Of a stretch of DNA of 64,000 nucleotides, positions 61,660 through 64,000 are shown piece after piece; positions within the stretch are counted from its first letter, which is position 1; each line of letters starts with the position of its first letter. Source of the stretch: Thermodesulfovibrionia bacterium (GTDB taxonomy: Bacteria > Nitrospirota > Thermodesulfovibrionia > UBA6902); contig JAUSMY010000056.1 in assembly GCA_030646035.1 (NCBI GenBank), positions 255,481-319,480 on the forward strand, in the 5' to 3' direction. The position numbers and the translations under genes are program-made. The notes below the pieces were generated by a model. It was not told where the DNA came from, searched no databases, and saw only the letters and a program-made list of their open reading frames with translations.

Positions 61660-63630
61660 ATGTCAAAAACGGTTGACTTAACAATAGACGGAAAGAAGGT
61701 CACGGTTAACGAGGGAGTCACTATCGTTGATGCCGCTGAAAAGGCAGGTGTTCATATACCGAACCTCTGCTACCTTAAGGGCATGAAGGGTATCGGCGCA
61801 TGCAGGATGTGCCTTGTTGAGGTCGAGGGCGGAAGAGGCCCTATTACTGCATGTACCTCAAAGGTGAAAGAAGGCATGAATATCACCACCGACTCTGAGA
61901 AGGTCCTTGAGATGAGGAACTTCGTGCTTGACCTTATACTCTCAATGCACCCTCTGGACTGCATGACCTGCACAAAGGCAGGCGTCTGCAACCTGCAGAA
62001 GTATGCTTATGATAACGGGATCAAAGAGTCGAGCTTTACGAGAAAAGATTTCGGCTACCCTATAGATTCCGCAAACCCGTTCATAAAGAGAGACCCTGAC
62101 TACTGCATCCTCTGCGGCAAATGCGTAAGGGCATGCAAAGAGCAGGGAACGAATGTGCTTGATTTCATGGGCAGAGGCGTCGGCTCAAAGGTCGTCACCG
62201 CGCAGGATAAGCCGCTTCAGGAGTCTGACTGCACATTCTGCGGAAGCTGTATTGACGCATGCCCTGTTAACTCTTTGCTTGAAGCTGACAGGTGGAGAAA
62301 AGGAAGAGAGTGGGAGTATGTGAAGACAGCTTCAACCTGCCTTTCATGCGGGAATGGATGCAGCATAGTTGTAAGCTCCAAGGATGACAGTGTAGTTAAG
62401 ATTAACTCTGCCGGAGATTACGGCACTGTTGAAAAGTATATATGCGCGCAGGGCAGATTCGGCTTTGACGCCCTCACCTCTGACCTGAGGATAAACGCTC
62501 CGATGAAGAGGGTCGGCAAGAAGCTTGAAGAGACCACTTGGGAAGATGCTCTTTCCATAGTAGCTGAGCATCTTAAGAAGTCGGGCAAGAACGCTTCCAT
62601 CATCAGCACGGCAAATATACTAAACGAAGACGCGTCAGCCCTTGCAAGCCTCGCATCATCTGCCATAAAGACAAAGAACATAGACACAACAGTGAGTCTC
62701 TACTCAGGCGATGAGGCGATGAACCTCTCAGCATCTGCTGACCTCGACTCTGCTGATGTCATAGTAGTCGCAGGCCTTGCAACATCACAGTACACGAGAG
62801 TGCTGCCCGCGCTTGACGCAGCGATACAGAAGAGAGTCGCAAGGGGCGCAAAGCTTGTTGTTATAGACGATGTAAAGGCTCTTGCTTCGATAGCAAAGTC
62901 TCTCGTTACAAAGGGCGCAAAGTCCACAAAGGAACTTGATGCTGCGCTTGCTAAAGTAAAGACATCAGATGAGTCAGACGCTACTGCGGACATGATAGCA
63001 GCCGCTGCATCACCTGTGATATTCTGCTCCCCTTCCCTATTCGGAGCGGCAAACAACCTCTCACTTGTGAGCAATGTAAGTGTGGTGGCTGTGCCTTATG
63101 AAGCGAATGCAAGAGGCGTGGTTCTTTCAGGCCTTACCGCAGGCGCAAAGTCATACAGCGATATCGCATCAGGCAAGAATGATGTTCTCTATGTAGTTGG
63201 CGAGCCGCCGATAAAGAAGGCAGACGCAAAGTTTCTCATCGTACAGACACCTTATCTTTCAGACCTTGCAAAGCAGGCTGATGTTATACTTCCGGCAGCA
63301 TCATACCTTGAGTCATCAGGCACGATCGTCAACTACCTAGGCAAGGTGAAGAAGGTTGCAAAGGCAGCCTCCCCTGCTGGCGATGCGAAACAGCACAAAG
63401 ATATATTCGCTGATATCGCCAAGGCTATGAAGGCAACTCTCAAAGATGCAAAGGTTGATGTTAAGAAGTCGCTCAAGACAAAGGCCAAAGTAAAGGTTAA
63501 TGCCTTTGAGAAAGTAAAAGGCCTTGATGTGAACCCAGTTGACCTGAATGATAAGATCAATAAGTCAGTGATAAACAGCTCAAGACTTCTGTGGCTCAAG
63601 GAGACGGAAATGGCACTGGCCTCAAAATAA
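61660..63630 (+). CDS. NuoG/HydA-like Fe-S subunit with reduced molybdopterin-type domain
   Basis: A 656-residue protein. The N-terminal [2Fe-2S] domain has Cys in NLCYLKGMKGIGACRMCLVE; next come the His-Cys cluster HPLDCMTCTKAGVC and two ferredoxin clusters (CILCGKCVRAC, CTFCGSCIDACPV). A molybdopterin-oxidoreductase [4Fe-4S] domain follows (CLSCGNGCSI, with CAQGRFG). The last 370 residues resemble a NuoG-type molybdopterin fold but are short and Ala/Lys-rich, with no recognisable molybdenum ligand. No H-cluster motifs exist, so it is not a hydrogenase. It is probably the ferredoxin-facing subunit of the CODH-linked module. CAGGAGGA precedes the ATG. Confidence 0.88.
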   Translation: MSKTVDLTIDGKKVTVNEGVTIVDAAEKAGVHIPNLCYLKGMKGIGACRMCLVEVEGGRGPITACTSKVKEGMNITTDSEKVLEMRNFVLDLILSMHPLDCMTCTKAGVCNLQKYAYDNGIKESSFTRKDFGYPIDSANPFIKRDPDYCILCGKCVRACKEQGTNVLDFMGRGVGSKVVTAQDKPLQESDCTFCGSCIDACPVNSLLEADRWRKGREWEYVKTASTCLSCGNGCSIVVSSKDDSVVKINSAGDYGTVEKYICAQGRFGFDALTSDLRINAPMKRVGKKLEETTWEDALSIVAEHLKKSGKNASIISTANILNEDASALASLASSAIKTKNIDTTVSLYSGDEAMNLSASADLDSADVIVVAGLATSQYTRVLPALDAAIQKRVARGAKLVVIDDVKALASIAKSLVTKGAKSTKELDAALAKVKTSDESDATADMIAAAASPVIFCSPSLFGAANNLSLVSNVSVVAVPYEANARGVVLSGLTAGAKSYSDIASGKNDVLYVVGEPPIKKADAKFLIVQTPYLSDLAKQADVILPAASYLESSGTIVNYLGKVKKVAKAASPAGDAKQHKDIFADIAKAMKATLKDAKVDVKKSLKTKAKVKVNAFEKVKGLDVNPVDLNDKINKSVINSSRLLWLKETEMALASK

Positions 63631-63644
63631 GTTTTAGAATATTA

Positions 63645-63696
63645 TTGTCATTCCGGCTGCTCCGGTCAGCCTACTGTTGGCTTGTCCGGAATCGTC
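63645..63696. repeat. TCATTCCGG-type dispersed repeat
   Basis: Inverted arms ATTCCGG (63650-63656) and CCGGAAT (63686-63692) enclose a G/C-rich centre, directly after the NuoG-like gene. Confidence 0.55.
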
Positions 63697-63700
63697 TTTA

Positions 63701-63738
63701 AAACGGCATCCTGCCTAAAAACAGGATGCCGTTTTTTT
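63701..63738 (+). terminator. Rho-independent terminator of the acs operon
   Basis: Perfect 13-bp stem (63701-63713 with 63722-63734), 8-nt loop, followed by a run of T. It lies 70 bp after the last gene and closes the 12-kb acs-cooS-nuo-like operon. Confidence 0.93.
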
Positions 63739-63762
63739 ATGTCATCTTCAACTTATTCTTTT

Positions 63763-63850
63763 CCCCTCTAACAAGAGGGGTGCAGGGGTGTATTATAGTC
63801 AGCCGCAATCTCCTTTTTTTCTGTCATTCCCGACTCCGATCGGTAATCCA
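63763..63850. repeat. C/G-rich hairpin repeat followed by a TCATTCCCG-type repeat
   Basis: CCCCTCT (63763-63769)/AGAGGGG (63774-63780) then CAGGGGTGT matches the reverse complement of the copy at 30145-30172. From 63821, CTGTCATTCCCGACTCC is followed by a short palindrome CCGATCGG. Between this and 63972 I see no gene. Confidence 0.65.
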
Positions 63851-63972
63851 ATTCATTTAAATCCCTTAACCACGCCACTAAATTTCTGTTTACATTTTAT
63901 TACTCATACAACTATAATTATCTCAATCCACAAAATTAGATATGTTATCTATGTGGAAAATAGGAGATTGAA

Positions 63973-64000
63973 ATGGAATCCGAAAATGACTTCTTCTTAA
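63973..64000 (+). CDS. Possible start of a gene cut by the window end
   Basis: An ATG at 63973 with TAGGAG 8 bp upstream opens a frame reading MESENDFFL to the last base. It is too short to identify; only the ribosome site supports it. Confidence 0.35.

Noticed and set aside
61660-63630. NuoG-like protein as an [FeFe] hydrogenase or formate dehydrogenase
   Set aside because: No H-cluster cysteine motifs follow the ferredoxin domains, and the molybdopterin-type part is short with no recognisable Mo/W ligand (no selenocysteine TGA or Cys in the expected place).

Overview
The window reads as a chromosomal segment of a Gram-negative, strictly anaerobic, Wood-Ljungdahl-pathway bacterium. Gram-negative character comes from Kdo synthesis genes, Lgt, a lipoprotein and a large outer-membrane barrel protein. 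Anaerobic C1 metabolism comes from fhs, a FolD-like gene, metV, metF, the acsEDCB-cooS operon and two cooC genes. The mix fits Nitrospirota (Thermodesulfovibrionia-like) or a neighbouring deltaproteobacterial-type lineage; the taxon is an inference, since no rRNA is present.

Layout. 1-4 kb (minus): kdsA-kdsD-kdsC-pgsA-plsY-queC operon (Kdo, phospholipid, queuosine; queC cut by the window edge). 4.1-5.9 kb (minus): gcvH-lpd pair. 6-8.7 kb (minus): a TlpA-like thioredoxin and a NarX/NarL-type two-component system. 8.8-11.2 kb: tRNA-Leu(CAA), a DUF6485 protein, rlmN, ribF. 11.2-17.3 kb (minus): a Ca2+ exchanger, P-type Ca2+ ATPase and priA operon, preceded by a small zinc-ribbon gene. 17.5-19.3 kb: fhs with a clear promoter and terminator. 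19.4-22 kb: second PgsA-like gene, DUF512 radical SAM protein, aroE. 22-23.3 kb: heme-binding diguanylate cyclase. 23.5-28.8 kb: cooC, 5-formyl-THF cyclo-ligase, a 32-residue basic protein, an unusually long FolD-like protein, folE, metV, metF. 28.8-30.2 kb: repeats, a RelE-type toxin-antitoxin pair and a lipoprotein. 30.2-32.3 kb: lgt, an FKBP, panB. 32.5-36.4 kb: c-di-GMP signalling (PilZ protein, PhnD-like binding protein, heme c-PAS-GGDEF-EAL protein). 36.4-49.3 kb: five-gene surface-protein operon with DUF11-type modules and an outer-membrane barrel, preceded by an FNR-like palindrome. 49.4-50.9 kb: thyX and a second cooC. 51.2-63.6 kb: acsE-acsD-acsC-acsB-cooS followed by HydC/HydB/NuoG-like electron-transfer genes and an extra Fe-S protein that is a partial paralogue of its neighbour. 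The last 370 bp hold a terminator, dispersed repeats and possibly the first codons of another gene.

How the parts work together. fhs, the FolD-like protein and MetVF make methyl-THF from formate. AcsE moves the methyl group to the AcsCD corrinoid protein, and AcsB with CooS makes acetyl-CoA; the CooC proteins supply nickel. The NuoE/F/G-like genes behind cooS probably couple CODH or ferredoxin to NAD(P)H. folE, the cyclo-ligase, thyX, panB and gcvH are other folate-dependent genes in the same window.

Most notable for follow-up: (i) the CODH-linked HydBC/NuoG-like module with its duplicated Fe-S arm; (ii) the long FolD-like protein; (iii) the DUF11/barrel surface operon with its FNR-like site and a tandem array of Shine-Dalgarno/start units; (iv) one C-rich/G-rich hairpin repeat family that occurs between genes and also in frame inside priA and the Ca2+ ATPase gene; (v) a shared promoter sequence before fhs and the FolD-like gene.
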